A stretch of 64,000 nt of DNA from Amphritea atlantica (GCA_024397875.1 CP073344.1:1603001-1667000), one strand, 5' to 3'. Positions 1-8,955 are shown, counted from the first letter of the stretch. Notes: generated by a model not told the origin, from the letters alone. Made by a program: numbers and translations.

Positions 1-361
1 CGCTGAAGTTGCCATCGTAGACTTCGAGGTTACCACATGAGGGGCTGCGGGATTTGAGCAGAGCGCAACAGCAATCTTCACGTTGTGCTATTTCCAGGGT
101 TTTCTCGGCGCCCGCGAGAAACTGCGGGGTCACATCTTCGCCCTCATTGCTGGTGATACGCAGGGGGAATTTATCCTGAATTTCTGCGGGAGCGCGCGGG
201 GTAGGGAGTCCACCTTCCTGCTCCGGGCAAACCGGTACCAGACGTTGTTGTTGCTGCATGCGTTGGATGAAATCGCTATCTATCAGATTGTCTCTGCCGT
301 CATAACGGACTTTGCAACCTAACAGACATGCACTGATCAGTATTTTATTTTTCTTATTCAT
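1..361 (-). CDS. DUF523 family protein, 3' end outside window
   Basis: Reading the complement from the ATG at 361 gives an uninterrupted 120-codon frame running off the window edge. It begins MNKKNKILISACLLGCKV and continues with VRYDG, then CPEQEGGLPTPR around residues 45-57 and a Ser-Pro-Ser-Cys-Gly segment near the edge. These are the conserved blocks of the DUF523 (YbbK-like) family, small cytoplasmic proteins with conserved cysteines and no settled function. No strong Shine-Dalgarno is visible before the ATG, but no better in-frame start exists. The gene is divergent from the acyl-CoA dehydrogenase operon, with about 270 bp between them. The family call is fairly sure; the role is not known to me. 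Confidence 0.8.
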   Translation of the reverse strand, partial: MNKKNKILISACLLGCKVRYDGRDNLIDSDFIQRMQQQQRLVPVCPEQEGGLPTPRAPAEIQDKFPLRITSNEGEDVTPQFLAGAEKTLEIAQREDCCCALLKSRSPSCGNLEVYDGNFS

Positions 362-558
362 AATTCAGTTGGTGCATATGTGTGACTGTTTATAACGGTG
401 CGGATTCTAACAGTTAATACTTTCAGGGCAATGAAACTAACGCTTAAAGGTGACATTAGTATGATCTGAGGCAGTTTCATTGCCGCATCAGGTCGTTTGA
501 AACACGAAAATTTTTCAATTTTTTGTTTACGAATCGCGCTTATTTGGGGTATATACTT

Positions 559-573
559 AGGGGAATACCCTTA
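559..573 (+). promoter_or_regulatory. Candidate operator GGGAATACCC upstream of acyl-CoA operon
   Basis: The stretch AGGGGAATACCCTTA lies just downstream of a TATA-rich -10-like segment (about 550-557) and 60 bp before the acyl-CoA dehydrogenase start. Its GGG-N4-CCC dyad resembles the GGGTAAACCC dyad found in the fixL/acyl-CoA synthetase intergenic region at 13867-13876. Seen directly: the dyad and its location. Inferred: that a regulator binds it. Short GC triplet dyads occur by chance, so this is weak. Confidence 0.25.
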
Positions 574-632
574 TTTGGTTCCGGATGATGATTTCCGGGC
601 GGGGTGCAGATAATAAAAACCAGGAATACCCG

Positions 633-1790
633 ATGGATCTGAATCTTACCGAAGAGCAGCAGATGATTCAGGATGCCGCCCGCCGCTATGCGGAGAGTGC
701 GCTGGCGCCTGTTGCTGAGCAGCTGGATCAAACCAAAGATCGAAACATTCTTACCGGCCACTGCAGAGAGCTCGCCGAGCTGGGCTTTATGGGGCTCAAC
801 ATCGATGCGCAGTATGGCGGCACTGAAGCGGGAACAGTGGCCTTCAGTCTTGCTATCACCGAGATCGCCCGGGCCTGTGCATCGACTGCTGTCACTATGT
901 CAGTGACCAACATGGTCGCTGAGGTAATCCAGGTGGTTGGCAGCGAAGAGCAGAAACAGCACTACCTGCCAAAAATCTGTAGTGGTGAATATCTGAGTGG
1001 CAGCTTCTGTCTGACTGAAGCCGGGGCCGGTTCAGACCCGGCTTCGATGCGAACCAAAGCGGTAAAAACTGACAATGGCTGGGCGATTAGCGGCACTAAG
1101 CAGTGGATCACCAGTGCTGAGTTTGCCGGTGTTTTTGTGGTGTGGGCTGTGACCGATCCTGAGGCAAAAAAAGGCAAAGGGATTACCTGTTTTCTGGTGC
1201 CTGCCGATGCTGCCGGGATCACAGTCGGACCTGCTGAGAAGAAGATGGGGCAGCATGGTTCGGCCACCAATGAAGTGCATTTTGATGGCTGTGAAGTCCC
1301 GGATAATGCCATTCTGGGTAAGCTGAATGATGGCTTCAGAATCGCCGTGGCTGAACTGGCAGGCGGACGTATCGGTATCGGATCTCTGGCACTTGGTGTG
1401 GCACAGGCTGCTATGGAATATGCGATCGCCTATACCAAAGAGCGTAAACAGTTTGGCAAGCCAATCGCTGATTTTCAGGGATTGCAATGGATGATTGCTG
1501 ATCGCATGACAGAGCTGGAAGCGGCAAGGTTGCTGTTGATGAGTGCCGCTGACCGGAAACAGCGGGGGCTGAGCTTCGCCAAAGAAGCATCGATGGCAAA
1601 ACTGTTTGCCAGTGAAAAAGCTAATCAGGCCTGTTACACCGCCTTACAGCTGTTGGGAGGCTATGGCTATATGCAGGAATATCCACTGGAGCGGATGACC
1701 CGCGATGTCCGGATCACCTCAATCTATGAGGGCACCAGTGAGGTACAGCGTTTGATTATCGCCCGTGAAATTCTTCAGGCGGCGGGTTGA
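633..1790 (+). CDS. Acyl-CoA dehydrogenase
   Basis: A flavoprotein that introduces the alpha,beta double bond into an acyl-CoA, passing electrons to ETF. The 385-residue product has the full family layout: N-terminal helical domain opening MDLNLTEEQQMIQDAARRYA, middle beta domain with CLTEAGAGSDPASM and WITSAEFAGVFVVWA, and a C-terminal helical domain with RKQFGKPIADFQGLQW. The catalytic base is probably Glu366 in IYEGTSEVQR. I chose the ATG at 633, preceded by AGGAA at 621, over an upstream ATG at 585 that would add a non-conserved tail. It is the first gene of a six-gene operon and abuts the CoA-transferase. Substrate chain type (short or branched) cannot be told from sequence alone. Confidence 0.93.
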   Translation: MDLNLTEEQQMIQDAARRYAESALAPVAEQLDQTKDRNILTGHCRELAELGFMGLNIDAQYGGTEAGTVAFSLAITEIARACASTAVTMSVTNMVAEVIQVVGSEEQKQHYLPKICSGEYLSGSFCLTEAGAGSDPASMRTKAVKTDNGWAISGTKQWITSAEFAGVFVVWAVTDPEAKKGKGITCFLVPADAAGITVGPAEKKMGQHGSATNEVHFDGCEVPDNAILGKLNDGFRIAVAELAGGRIGIGSLALGVAQAAMEYAIAYTKERKQFGKPIADFQGLQWMIADRMTELEAARLLLMSAADRKQRGLSFAKEASMAKLFASEKANQACYTALQLLGGYGYMQEYPLERMTRDVRITSIYEGTSEVQRLIIAREILQAAG

Positions 1791-1798
1791 GGTCGGTT

Positions 1799-2938
1799 TT
1801 GAAAACACCACTCAAAGGCCTGAAGATACTCGATCTTTCTACTCTGCTACCGGGTCCTTACGCGAGCATGCTGCTGGCTGACCTGGGGGCCGATATTTTG
1901 CGCGTGGAGTCGGCATCCCGGCACGATCTGGTGCGGGGCATGAAGCCTCAGGTCGATGGTCAGTCAGCAGCGTTCAGTTATCTGAACCGAGGCAAACAGT
2001 CGCTGGCTCTGAATCTGAAGCATCCCGCTGCTGTGGGTGTCATAAGTCAGCTGGTGGGTGAATACGATATTCTGCTCGAGCAGTTTCGTCCCGGGGTGAT
2101 GGCGCGTCTGGGGCTGGATTATGAGACGCTGAAGCAGGTTAATCCGCAGCTGATCTATTGTTCCCTTACCGGTTACGGACAGACCGGCCCCTATCGCGAC
2201 AGGGCCGGCCACGATATTAATTACCTGGCTCTGTCCGGCGCAGCCAGCCATATGGGGCGCAAAGCCTCAGGCCCGGCACCGATGGGACTGCAGGTGGCTG
2301 ATGTCGCTGCGGGTTCACATCCAGCCGTGATAGCGATACTGGCTGCAGTGATTGGTCGGCAGAACAGTGGTGAAGGCTGCTATCTGGACATTTCAATGGC
2401 CGATAACACCCTCGCGTTGCAGGCGTTGATGGTTCCCGCGGCGCTGAATGGCGGCAGTGATCCCGAACCGGAAGGAAACTTTCTCAATGGTGGCGGCTTT
2501 TATGATTACTACCGGACAGCAGACGATCGTTATATCTCGGTCGGCAGTCTGGAACCTCAGTTTCGCCAGCGGCTGGCGCAGGTTATGAACATTCAGGACA
2601 ACCCGCCACTGCAAGATCGCCAGTTTAAGACATTACTGCAACAAAAATTTATTCACCGTGATCTGGATAGCTGGTGCGAGTTGCTGGCCGGGCTGGATAT
2701 CTGCGTTGAACCGGTGTTAAGCGTATCTGAAGCGGCACAACACCCTCAGTTTATCGCCCGGAATATGATTGTCACCCGTGACAACGGCGAGCGGCAAATC
2801 GACTCTGCGCTGGGATTTGACAAACAACCGGTCAGGCCCGCGCCCCTGAGTGGTGAACAGGCAGAACAGATTATGCAGCGGCTGGGCTATAGCCGCAGCG
2901 AAATTGAAACCCTCAGAAATGATGGTTTGTTTGATTAG
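1799..2938 (+). CDS. CaiB/BaiF family CoA-transferase
   Basis: Family III CoA-transferases move CoA between a donor acyl-CoA and a free acid. The N-terminus after the TTG start reads MKTPLKGLKILDLSTLLPG followed by GADILRVE, the hallmark opening. The candidate catalytic Asp lies in the RAGHDINYLALSG segment (around residue 141), where this family has its conserved Asp. The TTG at 1799 is preceded by GAGG six bases upstream; an in-frame TTG at 1787, overlapping the previous stop as TTGA, is the alternative start. It sits directly behind the acyl-CoA dehydrogenase, so it probably activates or deactivates an acid of the same pathway. Alpha-methylacyl-CoA racemase (Amacr), in the same superfamily, is an alternative reading. 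Confidence 0.87.
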   Translation: MKTPLKGLKILDLSTLLPGPYASMLLADLGADILRVESASRHDLVRGMKPQVDGQSAAFSYLNRGKQSLALNLKHPAAVGVISQLVGEYDILLEQFRPGVMARLGLDYETLKQVNPQLIYCSLTGYGQTGPYRDRAGHDINYLALSGAASHMGRKASGPAPMGLQVADVAAGSHPAVIAILAAVIGRQNSGEGCYLDISMADNTLALQALMVPAALNGGSDPEPEGNFLNGGGFYDYYRTADDRYISVGSLEPQFRQRLAQVMNIQDNPPLQDRQFKTLLQQKFIHRDLDSWCELLAGLDICVEPVLSVSEAAQHPQFIARNMIVTRDNGERQIDSALGFDKQPVRPAPLSGEQAEQIMQRLGYSRSEIETLRNDGLFD

Positions 2939-3041
2939 ATTAAGATGATTTAAAAGTGCAAATAAAGGGATGAACCTGTGTGCGGGATAAATGTAGTTTT
3001 CCCTCAGCAGGGCCTTAATAAACATAATAATGAGGCAAGAA

Positions 3042-4697
3042 ATGACTATTGCTAACTATCAGGAATTCTACGATTCCTTTACTCCCTCCCTCATTGAGGA
3101 ACAACTGATCGGTGATCTGAAACAGGGGTTTAATGTCTGTGAAGAGATCTGTGACCGCTGGGCGGAAGACCCATCCAGAGTGGCGCTGAACTATGAAGGG
3201 GTCAGCCGGGCTGCTTCCAGTCACACGTTTGCGGAGCTTCAGCAAAGGTCTGCGCAGTTCGCCAATCTGCTGGCTGCCAGAGGTATCGGCAAGGGTGACA
3301 GAGTTGCCTGTCTGATGCCAAGGACGCCTGAACTGCTGGTGGTTGTGCTGGGGGTTCTGCGGGCGGGGGCGGTTTATCAGCCGCTGTTTACCGCGTTCGG
3401 TAGCGGGGCAATAGAGTACCGTGTCACTCAGGCAGAGACAAAACTGGTGGTCACAGACCCGGACAATGTCGCCAAACTGGATGCTGTAAATGGTTGTCCG
3501 CCCGTACTGCTGTTTAACCGCGCCAGTGCCGATGCGAAATATGCTGAGCTGGCCGATTTTGAAGCCGAACTGGCGGCGCAGGAGGCGGTGTTTGAGCCCG
3601 TAAGAATTGGTGCCGATGATCCTTTTTTACAGATGTTTACCTCGGGTACCGTGGGCAAAGCGAAAGGGGTAGCGGTACCTGCCCGGGCGCTGCTGTCCTT
3701 TTATGTGTATATGCGTTACGCCATTGGACTGCATCCGGAAGATCAATACTGGAACGTGGCTGATCCTGGTTGGGCGTATGGGCTGTATTATGCCGTTGTC
3801 GGGCCCTTGTTGCTGGGCAACACCACTCATTTCAATGAAAACGCGTTTACCCCGGAAACCACTTACGCAATGCTGCGTAAATATAAAATAACCAATCTGG
3901 CGGCAGCTCCCACGGCCTATCGTCTGCTGATGGCAAATGACAGTCTGCTGACAGCGGAAGACCGTTTCGATCTGCGTGTGGCGAGCAGTGCGGGTGAGCC
4001 CCTTAATCCCGAAGTGATCGGCTGGGTCGAACGCCGTCTGGGGTGTCCGGTGATGGATCATTACGGTCAGACCGAAACCGGTATGACCGCATGCAACCAC
4101 CATGATCTGGAACAGCGAATTGTGCGGGTGGGTTCAATGGGTTTCTCAATGCCGGGACACCGGGTTGTAGCCCTGGATAACGATCTGAATGAGCTGGGCG
4201 AAGGGCAGATAGGTGAGCTGGCAGTGGATATGGAAAAGTCACCGCTGTTTTTCTTCCCGGGCTATACCTGGGGCGAGAAAAACCCGTTCCGCGGCAAATA
4301 CTATCTGACCGGCGATGTGGTAATCAGTCACGGTGATGGCAGCTACTCGTTCAACGGGCGTGACGACGATATCATCACTACGGCGGGCTACCGGGTCGGG
4401 CCATCGGATGTTGAGAGCACACTGCTGGAGCATGAGGCGGTTGCTGAAAGCGGCGTGATCGGTAAACCGGACCAGGAGCGGGGGGCGATCATCAAAGCCT
4501 ATGTGGTGCTCAAATCACAGTATGATCCCAGTGATGAGCTGGCAGCGGAGCTGAAAAACCATGTTCGCAGCCGCTTGTCGACCCATGCCTTCCCACGCGA
4601 GATCGAGTTTATGGCGGAACTGCCGAAAACCCCCAGCGGTAAGATTCAGCGGTTTATCCTGCGTAACCGGGCCAAAGATGAAGCGGATGGTTTGTGA
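3042..4697 (+). CDS. AMP-dependent acyl-CoA synthetase/ligase (ANL superfamily)
   Basis: Activates a carboxylic acid through an acyl-adenylate to its CoA thioester. The phosphate-binding loop is FTSGTVGKAKGVAVP, followed by the A5-type motif DHYGQTETGM, the TGD hinge region YYLTGDVVISHGDGSYSFNG, GYRVGPSDVEST and the C-terminal catalytic-lysine motif PKTPSGKIQR. The 551-residue length and motif spelling fit the acetyl/medium-chain (Acs/MACS) branch. Start chosen at ATG 3042, with GAGG at 3032-3035; the ATG at 3030 lacks a site. A 103-bp gap separates it from the CoA-transferase, and it overlaps the next gene by 4 bp. Substrate unknown; the neighbours point to a short, branched or aromatic acid. 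Confidence 0.9.
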   Translation: MTIANYQEFYDSFTPSLIEEQLIGDLKQGFNVCEEICDRWAEDPSRVALNYEGVSRAASSHTFAELQQRSAQFANLLAARGIGKGDRVACLMPRTPELLVVVLGVLRAGAVYQPLFTAFGSGAIEYRVTQAETKLVVTDPDNVAKLDAVNGCPPVLLFNRASADAKYAELADFEAELAAQEAVFEPVRIGADDPFLQMFTSGTVGKAKGVAVPARALLSFYVYMRYAIGLHPEDQYWNVADPGWAYGLYYAVVGPLLLGNTTHFNENAFTPETTYAMLRKYKITNLAAAPTAYRLLMANDSLLTAEDRFDLRVASSAGEPLNPEVIGWVERRLGCPVMDHYGQTETGMTACNHHDLEQRIVRVGSMGFSMPGHRVVALDNDLNELGEGQIGELAVDMEKSPLFFFPGYTWGEKNPFRGKYYLTGDVVISHGDGSYSFNGRDDDIITTAGYRVGPSDVESTLLEHEAVAESGVIGKPDQERGAIIKAYVVLKSQYDPSDELAAELKNHVRSRLSTHAFPREIEFMAELPKTPSGKIQRFILRNRAKDEADGL

Positions 4698-5173
4698 GAA
4701 TGGCCGTTGAACAGGACTCTTTACCGACGGAGTACCGGATACGCAATCCGGGCTTCGCGGCGGAGGTCGAACGGGTTTTTTACCAGGCGCCGTTTGTCAG
4801 GGATCTTGGCTTTAAGCTGATCAGCTTTGAAGCCGGGCGCTGTGAAACGGAACTGCTACTGCAGGAAAAACATCTGCAGCAGGACGGCTATGTGCATGCC
4901 GGGGTGCAGGCCACTCTGGCGGATCATTCTGCCGGTACCGCCGGGGCAACGTTGCTGGCACCGGGCCAGATCGTGCTGACAGCAGAGTTTAAAATTAATC
5001 TGCTGCGGGCGGCTAAAGGTGAAAGTTTACGCTGCCGCGCCTGGGTACTGAAACCGGGTAGGAGTCTGATCATCGCCGAATCGGAGATTTACTGTCTTAA
5101 TAAAGAAAGGGCAGAGCTGGTTTCAAAGGCAACAGTGACGCTGGCGGTGGTCGAGGCTGCAAAGAAAACATAA
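4694..5173 (+). CDS. PaaI-type hotdog thioesterase
   Basis: A 159-residue single hotdog domain. The segment DGYVHAGVQATLADHSAGTAG is the PaaI/4HBT pattern in which an H-G-G/A turn and an Asp/Glu on the central helix form the active site; the strands QIVLTAEFKINLLR and LRCRAWVLKPGRSLIIAESEIY complete the sheet. The GTG at 4694 overlaps the synthetase stop (GTGA), typical of translational coupling; an ATG at 4700 two codons later is the alternative. Likely role: hydrolysis of acyl-CoA intermediates to recycle CoA in the operon. It differs from the second thioesterase downstream, so the two are not a recent duplication. Confidence 0.83.
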   Translation: MRMAVEQDSLPTEYRIRNPGFAAEVERVFYQAPFVRDLGFKLISFEAGRCETELLLQEKHLQQDGYVHAGVQATLADHSAGTAGATLLAPGQIVLTAEFKINLLRAAKGESLRCRAWVLKPGRSLIIAESEIYCLNKERAELVSKATVTLAVVEAAKKT

Positions 5174-5200
5174 ATAATAATAACGAGGCGGAGTATCTCT

Positions 5201-5632
5201 ATGCCTGTAATGACCATTGAACAGATGAGCCGCTTTCTGGCTGAGCATTTTCCTCAGGGTGAAAAATTCGGTGTGCTGACCGGATTGGGGGATAACTGGG
5301 CTGAGATGAAGCTGCCGGTAGATGATGAACATCTGCGTCCCGGGGGCACCGTCTCCGGACCGTCGATGATGGCGTTAGCGGATGTCTGCATGTATGCCGC
5401 GTTGCTGGGACGGATCGGTCCGGTAGCACTGGCGGTGACCACCAACCTGAATATCAATTTTATGAGCAAGCCCCGGCCCGATGCTGATCTGCTGGCTCGC
5501 TGCAGTCTGATGAAGGTGGGCAAACGACTGGCCGTCGGCGAAGTCTGGATTCGTTCTGAAGGCAGCGATGAGCTGGTGGCGCATACCACGCTGACCTATT
5601 CGATACCGGCGTCAGCATCTGCGGAGTGCTGA
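5201..5632 (+). CDS. PaaI-type hotdog thioesterase (second copy)
   Basis: A 143-residue hotdog-fold protein with RPGGTVSGPSMMALADVCMYAALLG in the active-site loop and central helix, then AVTTNLNINFMSKPRPDADLLARC. GAGG at 5184 lies upstream of the ATG. It reads on directly into the hydrolase gene, overlapping in the GGAGTGCTG region. In this copy the usual H-G-G turn is replaced by P-G-G-T-V-S-G-P, so catalytic residues may differ from the first thioesterase; a non-hydrolytic dehydratase-type role is possible but less likely. Its place in the acyl-CoA operon supports an acyl-CoA substrate. Confidence 0.8.
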   Translation: MPVMTIEQMSRFLAEHFPQGEKFGVLTGLGDNWAEMKLPVDDEHLRPGGTVSGPSMMALADVCMYAALLGRIGPVALAVTTNLNINFMSKPRPDADLLARCSLMKVGKRLAVGEVWIRSEGSDELVAHTTLTYSIPASASAEC

Positions 5633-5634
5633 TC

Positions 5635-6438
5635 ATGGATGATATCAGGTGGCAGGAAAGGCTGCTGACACTGGATGATGGTACCGAGATATTTGCCGTG
5701 CACGGGCAGCATCACCATAACGAAGGGTGGGACCGGCCCACGCTGGTATTACTGCATGAAGCGCTGGGTCATATCGATATGTGGAAGGACTTTCCGCAAC
5801 AGCTGGCGGATCAAACCGGGCTGGATCTGTTGGTCTATGAACGCCGTGGTTATGGCCGTTCATCACCGATTACCCTGCCACGCCCCGATGATTATCTCGA
5901 GCAGGAGGGACGTGACTGGCTGGCGCCTGTGCTGGATGCTGCCGGATTGGATGAGGTTGTACTGGTGGGCCACAGTGATGGTGGTTCCATCGCTCTGGTC
6001 GCTGCGGCCTGTCTGCCGGACAGGGTGGTAGCCATTATTACCGAAGCGGCCCATATCCGTATCGATCCATTAACCACCGCCGGTATTCATGAGGCAGTTG
6101 CACTTTATAACAGCACCGATCTGCCGCAACGTTTGGCCCGCTATCATGGTGAACGCACCGATCTATTGTTCCGCGCCTGGCATGAAACCTGGCTGCGGGA
6201 ACGGTTTCAACCGCTGGATCTGAGCGGTTATTTAAACGATATCCGCTGCCCGGCGCTGATTATTCAGGGGGAGGGTGATCAGTATGGCGAACGGTCACAG
6301 GTTGAGGATATTGTCAGCGGCATAGGTGACAAGGCCGGGGCGCTGTTTATACCTGATTGTGGTCATGTGCCACACCTGCAGGCGAGAGACGCAACGCTGC
6401 AAGCGATGAAAGAATTTATCGAGTCGCTGGCTATCTGA
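5635..6438 (+). CDS. Alpha/beta hydrolase
   Basis: A 267-residue soluble alpha/beta hydrolase. The nucleophile elbow is GHSDGGSIAL with Ser114; the oxyanion strand region is LVLLHEALGHIDMW; the acid is probably the Asp in QGEGDQYG and the base the His in PDCGHVPHLQ. Start chosen at ATG 5635, eight bases after GGAG at 5623; a GTG at 5626 is in frame. The protein resembles meta-cleavage product hydrolases and esterases of aromatic or terpenoid catabolism more than lipases (no signal peptide). It ends the acyl-CoA operon and its 3' end overlaps the convergent DUF1772 gene by 8 bp. Substrate not identifiable. Confidence 0.85.
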   Translation: MDDIRWQERLLTLDDGTEIFAVHGQHHHNEGWDRPTLVLLHEALGHIDMWKDFPQQLADQTGLDLLVYERRGYGRSSPITLPRPDDYLEQEGRDWLAPVLDAAGLDEVVLVGHSDGGSIALVAAACLPDRVVAIITEAAHIRIDPLTTAGIHEAVALYNSTDLPQRLARYHGERTDLLFRAWHETWLRERFQPLDLSGYLNDIRCPALIIQGEGDQYGERSQVEDIVSGIGDKAGALFIPDCGHVPHLQARDATLQAMKEFIESLAI

Positions 6439-6904
6439 TGTGCTGTGTCAGCGCCAGTAAGTAAAGCAGACAGGCGGTCAGTGAGCTAAGGGTGCGAATA
6501 TGGTTCCAGCGGGTCCAGTAGATGAGGTAATGCTGCCAGACCTGCGATGAATTATCTGTAGCCATATCCCGCAGTTGGTTATTCAGCGGGACGTTGAATA
6601 CTATTGTGCAGGCCAGCATACCCAGCAGATAAACACCCCCAGCACTGGGTACCCACGGCGATACAGAGCTGGCAAACAGTATCAGCAATAGTGCAAGTCC
6701 GCTTGAGCCAAAAAACAGCGGTATAAATGCGGACTTTATAATCACCCGGTTGATGCTATTCATAGCGGCTATACCCATTGGATAGGGAAGTGCCTGTAAA
6801 GCCGTCATAACAAACATGGAAAACGCGAAATAGATGCCTGCCATCAATCCAGTACTGATGGCGGCCGCCCACAGGGCCGGTTCGATAATAGATTCAGATA
6901 TCAT
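6431..6904 (-). CDS. DUF1772 (anthrone oxygenase-like) membrane protein
   Basis: 157 residues with four predicted hydrophobic helices (about 10-30, 55-80, 85-105 and 135-155). The order of conserved residues, including GIYFAFSMFVMTAL, FNVPLNNQL and a W-x3-Y-x5-WNHIRTL C-terminal block, is that of DUF1772, the family containing fungal anthrone oxygenases and many uncharacterised bacterial membrane proteins. It follows the NmrA-type gene by 76 bp on the same strand, so the two are probably co-transcribed. No enzymatic activity can be claimed for the bacterial branch. Confidence 0.75.
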   Translation of the reverse strand: MISESIIEPALWAAAISTGLMAGIYFAFSMFVMTALQALPYPMGIAAMNSINRVIIKSAFIPLFFGSSGLALLLILFASSVSPWVPSAGGVYLLGMLACTIVFNVPLNNQLRDMATDNSSQVWQHYLIYWTRWNHIRTLSSLTACLLYLLALTQHIR

Positions 6905-6980
6905 TATGGTTACACCTTCTGACTTAACCCTTGGTTGTTATTTATCAGCGTTTATCCCTCTTGTTTTTTACATCAGCTAC

Positions 6981-7823
6981 TCAGCTTGTTTCTTTTGCAT
7001 GTGCCCAGGCTCCACTCGCAACCGTTCTTAATACGTAATCACGGAATGAGCCTGGCTGACGCCCCAGTGCCTGCTCAACCCCCTGCGTTGTGTGGCTGTT
7101 GCGGCCATCCATTACCACTGTAAAGAGTTCATTCATCAGCCACAGCTCGTCATCTGCCAGGCCTTGATGTCTGAGTGCCTGCAAAAATTGTGTAATAGTA
7201 ATCGGGACAAAATTAACAGGTCTTTGAATTGCACAGGATATGATTCCGACACAATCACTGAAGGTTAAAAGTTCCGGCCCGGTGACTTCGAACAGCTGAT
7301 TATTCAGTTGTGGCTTTGTCAGGCAGGCAAAGGCCACCTCGGCAATATCTTCGGCGTCGACAAAAGGTTCAGGGATATCGCAGCCAGGGAGGGCAACCTG
7401 GCCGTTCATAATGCTTTCAATCAGAAAACCTTCACTGAAATTCTGGTCAAACCAACTGGCGCGCACTACGTTCCAGTTCAGACCACTATTGATCAGCAGC
7501 TGTTCTGCTTGCTGTGCGCCATCTTCACCGCGACCTGAGAGCAGTACAATATGGTGAATGCCTGCTTCTCTGGCCAAACGAATGAAGTTCGAAATCGCCT
7601 GACGGGCAGGGGGGATAGCAAGATCGGGCTGAAAACAGACATAGGCTGACTGGCAACCCTGCATCGCTTCAGGCCACCCTTCGGGGGATTGCCAGTCAAA
7701 GGCGGGAAGTGTTGAACGGGATACTGCGCGGGTCTGATAACCTGCACGTTGCAACTGAGCGTTTACTCTGCGCCCGGTTTTACCATGTTTACCAATGATT
7801 AGTGTGGTATGGGGGTTCATCGG
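6981..7823 (-). CDS. NmrA-like NAD(P)-binding atypical SDR
   Basis: The 280-residue protein starts MNPHTTLIIGKHGKTGRRV, giving the Rossmann GxxGxxG motif, then QTRAVSRS for cofactor phosphate binding. Conserved NmrA/atypical SDR blocks follow: HHIVLLSGRGEDG, NWNVVRASWFDQNFSEGFL and DAEDIAEVAFACLT. Start chosen at 7823 because AAGGAAC lies just upstream and the family begins immediately before the first strand; an upstream frame adds only a non-conserved 16 residues. Relatives are quinone or azo reductases, redox sensors and epimerase-like enzymes; which applies here is unclear. It is divergent from the AraC regulator, which is the obvious candidate controller. Confidence 0.82.
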   Translation of the reverse strand, partial: PMNPHTTLIIGKHGKTGRRVNAQLQRAGYQTRAVSRSTLPAFDWQSPEGWPEAMQGCQSAYVCFQPDLAIPPARQAISNFIRLAREAGIHHIVLLSGRGEDGAQQAEQLLINSGLNWNVVRASWFDQNFSEGFLIESIMNGQVALPGCDIPEPFVDAEDIAEVAFACLTKPQLNNQLFEVTGPELLTFSDCVGIISCAIQRPVNFVPITITQFLQALRHQGLADDELWLMNELFTVVMDGRNSHTTQGVEQALGRQPGSFRDYVLRTVASGAWAHAKETS

Positions 7824-7992
7824 ATTGTTCCTTTTAAGTATTTGGGTTTCAGCTTGTGTTTTAATCAACACTGACAGTATTGTGTAATTTGGATGGATAT
7901 TTAATGCTTTTTTGGCTATATAAATTGATTATTCGTCCAGGCTTGGTCCTTGGGATTTACCCTTAGACTCAGGCCGTTCTTAGGAGGCCACC

Positions 7993-8955
7993 ATGGATAT
8001 CCCTTCAATATTGTTCCCCGAGGCTAATGATCCTTTAGGAGGAGCGCTGCACCAGTTGCGTCTGAATGGCAGCCTTTACTGTCGCTCGGAGCTGAGTGGT
8101 GACTGGTCGCTGGAGATGCCGCGACTGCCCGGGAAGATGATGTTTCATATCATTACTTCAGGTCAGTGTTGGTTGCAGGTGGAGGGTGAAGCCGCAGTAT
8201 TGTTGCAGCAGGGATCCCTTGCTCTGGTGACACAGGGGCAGGGGCATATCATCAGCAGTGACCCGGAACTACCAGCAATCCCCCTTTTTGAAGCGGGCGT
8301 TCAGCAGGTCAGTGAGCGCTATGAAACACTGCAGATCAGAGGTGATGGCGCGGTCACAGAGCTGACTTGCGGAGTGATGGATTTCGATCAGGTCGCCGGA
8401 CGGAAACTGATTCAACAGCTGCCTGCGGTATTATTACTCGACCAGCTGGATCAGCCAGGTCAGGGCTGGCTAAACAGTACGCTGGCATTTATTGCGACCG
8501 AAGCACGGCAATTGAAGTCCGGAGGTGAAACCATTATCACCAACCTGGCAGATATTCTGATTATCCTGCTGATTCGACACTGGCTGGAACAGTCTCCAGA
8601 TGCACAGCGGGGTTGGCTAGGGGCTCTGCGCGACAAGCAGATCGGCACTGCGTTGCGTGCTATTCACCATCAACCTGAGAAAAACTGGACGGTTGATTCG
8701 CTGGCCCGAGAGTGCGGAATGTCGCGTTCAGGCTTTTCAGCACGGTTCTCGCAGCTGGTGGGTAATAGTGCAAAGTATTATCTGACTGAGTGGCGCATGA
8801 AGCTTGCCTACCAGCGACTCAGGCAGAGCCGTGTACCGCTGATTGTGCTGGCCGAAGAGCTGGGATATAACTCGGAAGCTGCGTTTTCCCGTGCTTTTAA
8901 ACGGGTGATGGGTATTTCACCGGGAGAGGTGCAGGACTCTGTATCGAGTGGTTAA
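7993..8955 (+). CDS. AraC family transcriptional regulator with cupin sensor domain
   Basis: 320 residues: an N-terminal AraC-type cupin (AraC_binding/Cupin_6, about 1-190) with PGKMMFHIITSGQCWLQVEG and LALVTQGQGHII, and a C-terminal pair of helix-turn-helix motifs (about 215-310) with ENWTV-like entry, LARECGMSRSGFSARFSQLVG and LAEELGYNSEAAFSRAFKRV-type segments. A strong TAGGAGG site precedes the ATG. It is transcribed divergently from the NmrA gene with 169 bp between starts, the usual arrangement for a local activator. The effector is not predictable. Confidence 0.9.
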   Translation: MDIPSILFPEANDPLGGALHQLRLNGSLYCRSELSGDWSLEMPRLPGKMMFHIITSGQCWLQVEGEAAVLLQQGSLALVTQGQGHIISSDPELPAIPLFEAGVQQVSERYETLQIRGDGAVTELTCGVMDFDQVAGRKLIQQLPAVLLLDQLDQPGQGWLNSTLAFIATEARQLKSGGETIITNLADILIILLIRHWLEQSPDAQRGWLGALRDKQIGTALRAIHHQPEKNWTVDSLARECGMSRSGFSARFSQLVGNSAKYYLTEWRMKLAYQRLRQSRVPLIVLAEELGYNSEAAFSRAFKRVMGISPGEVQDSVSSG

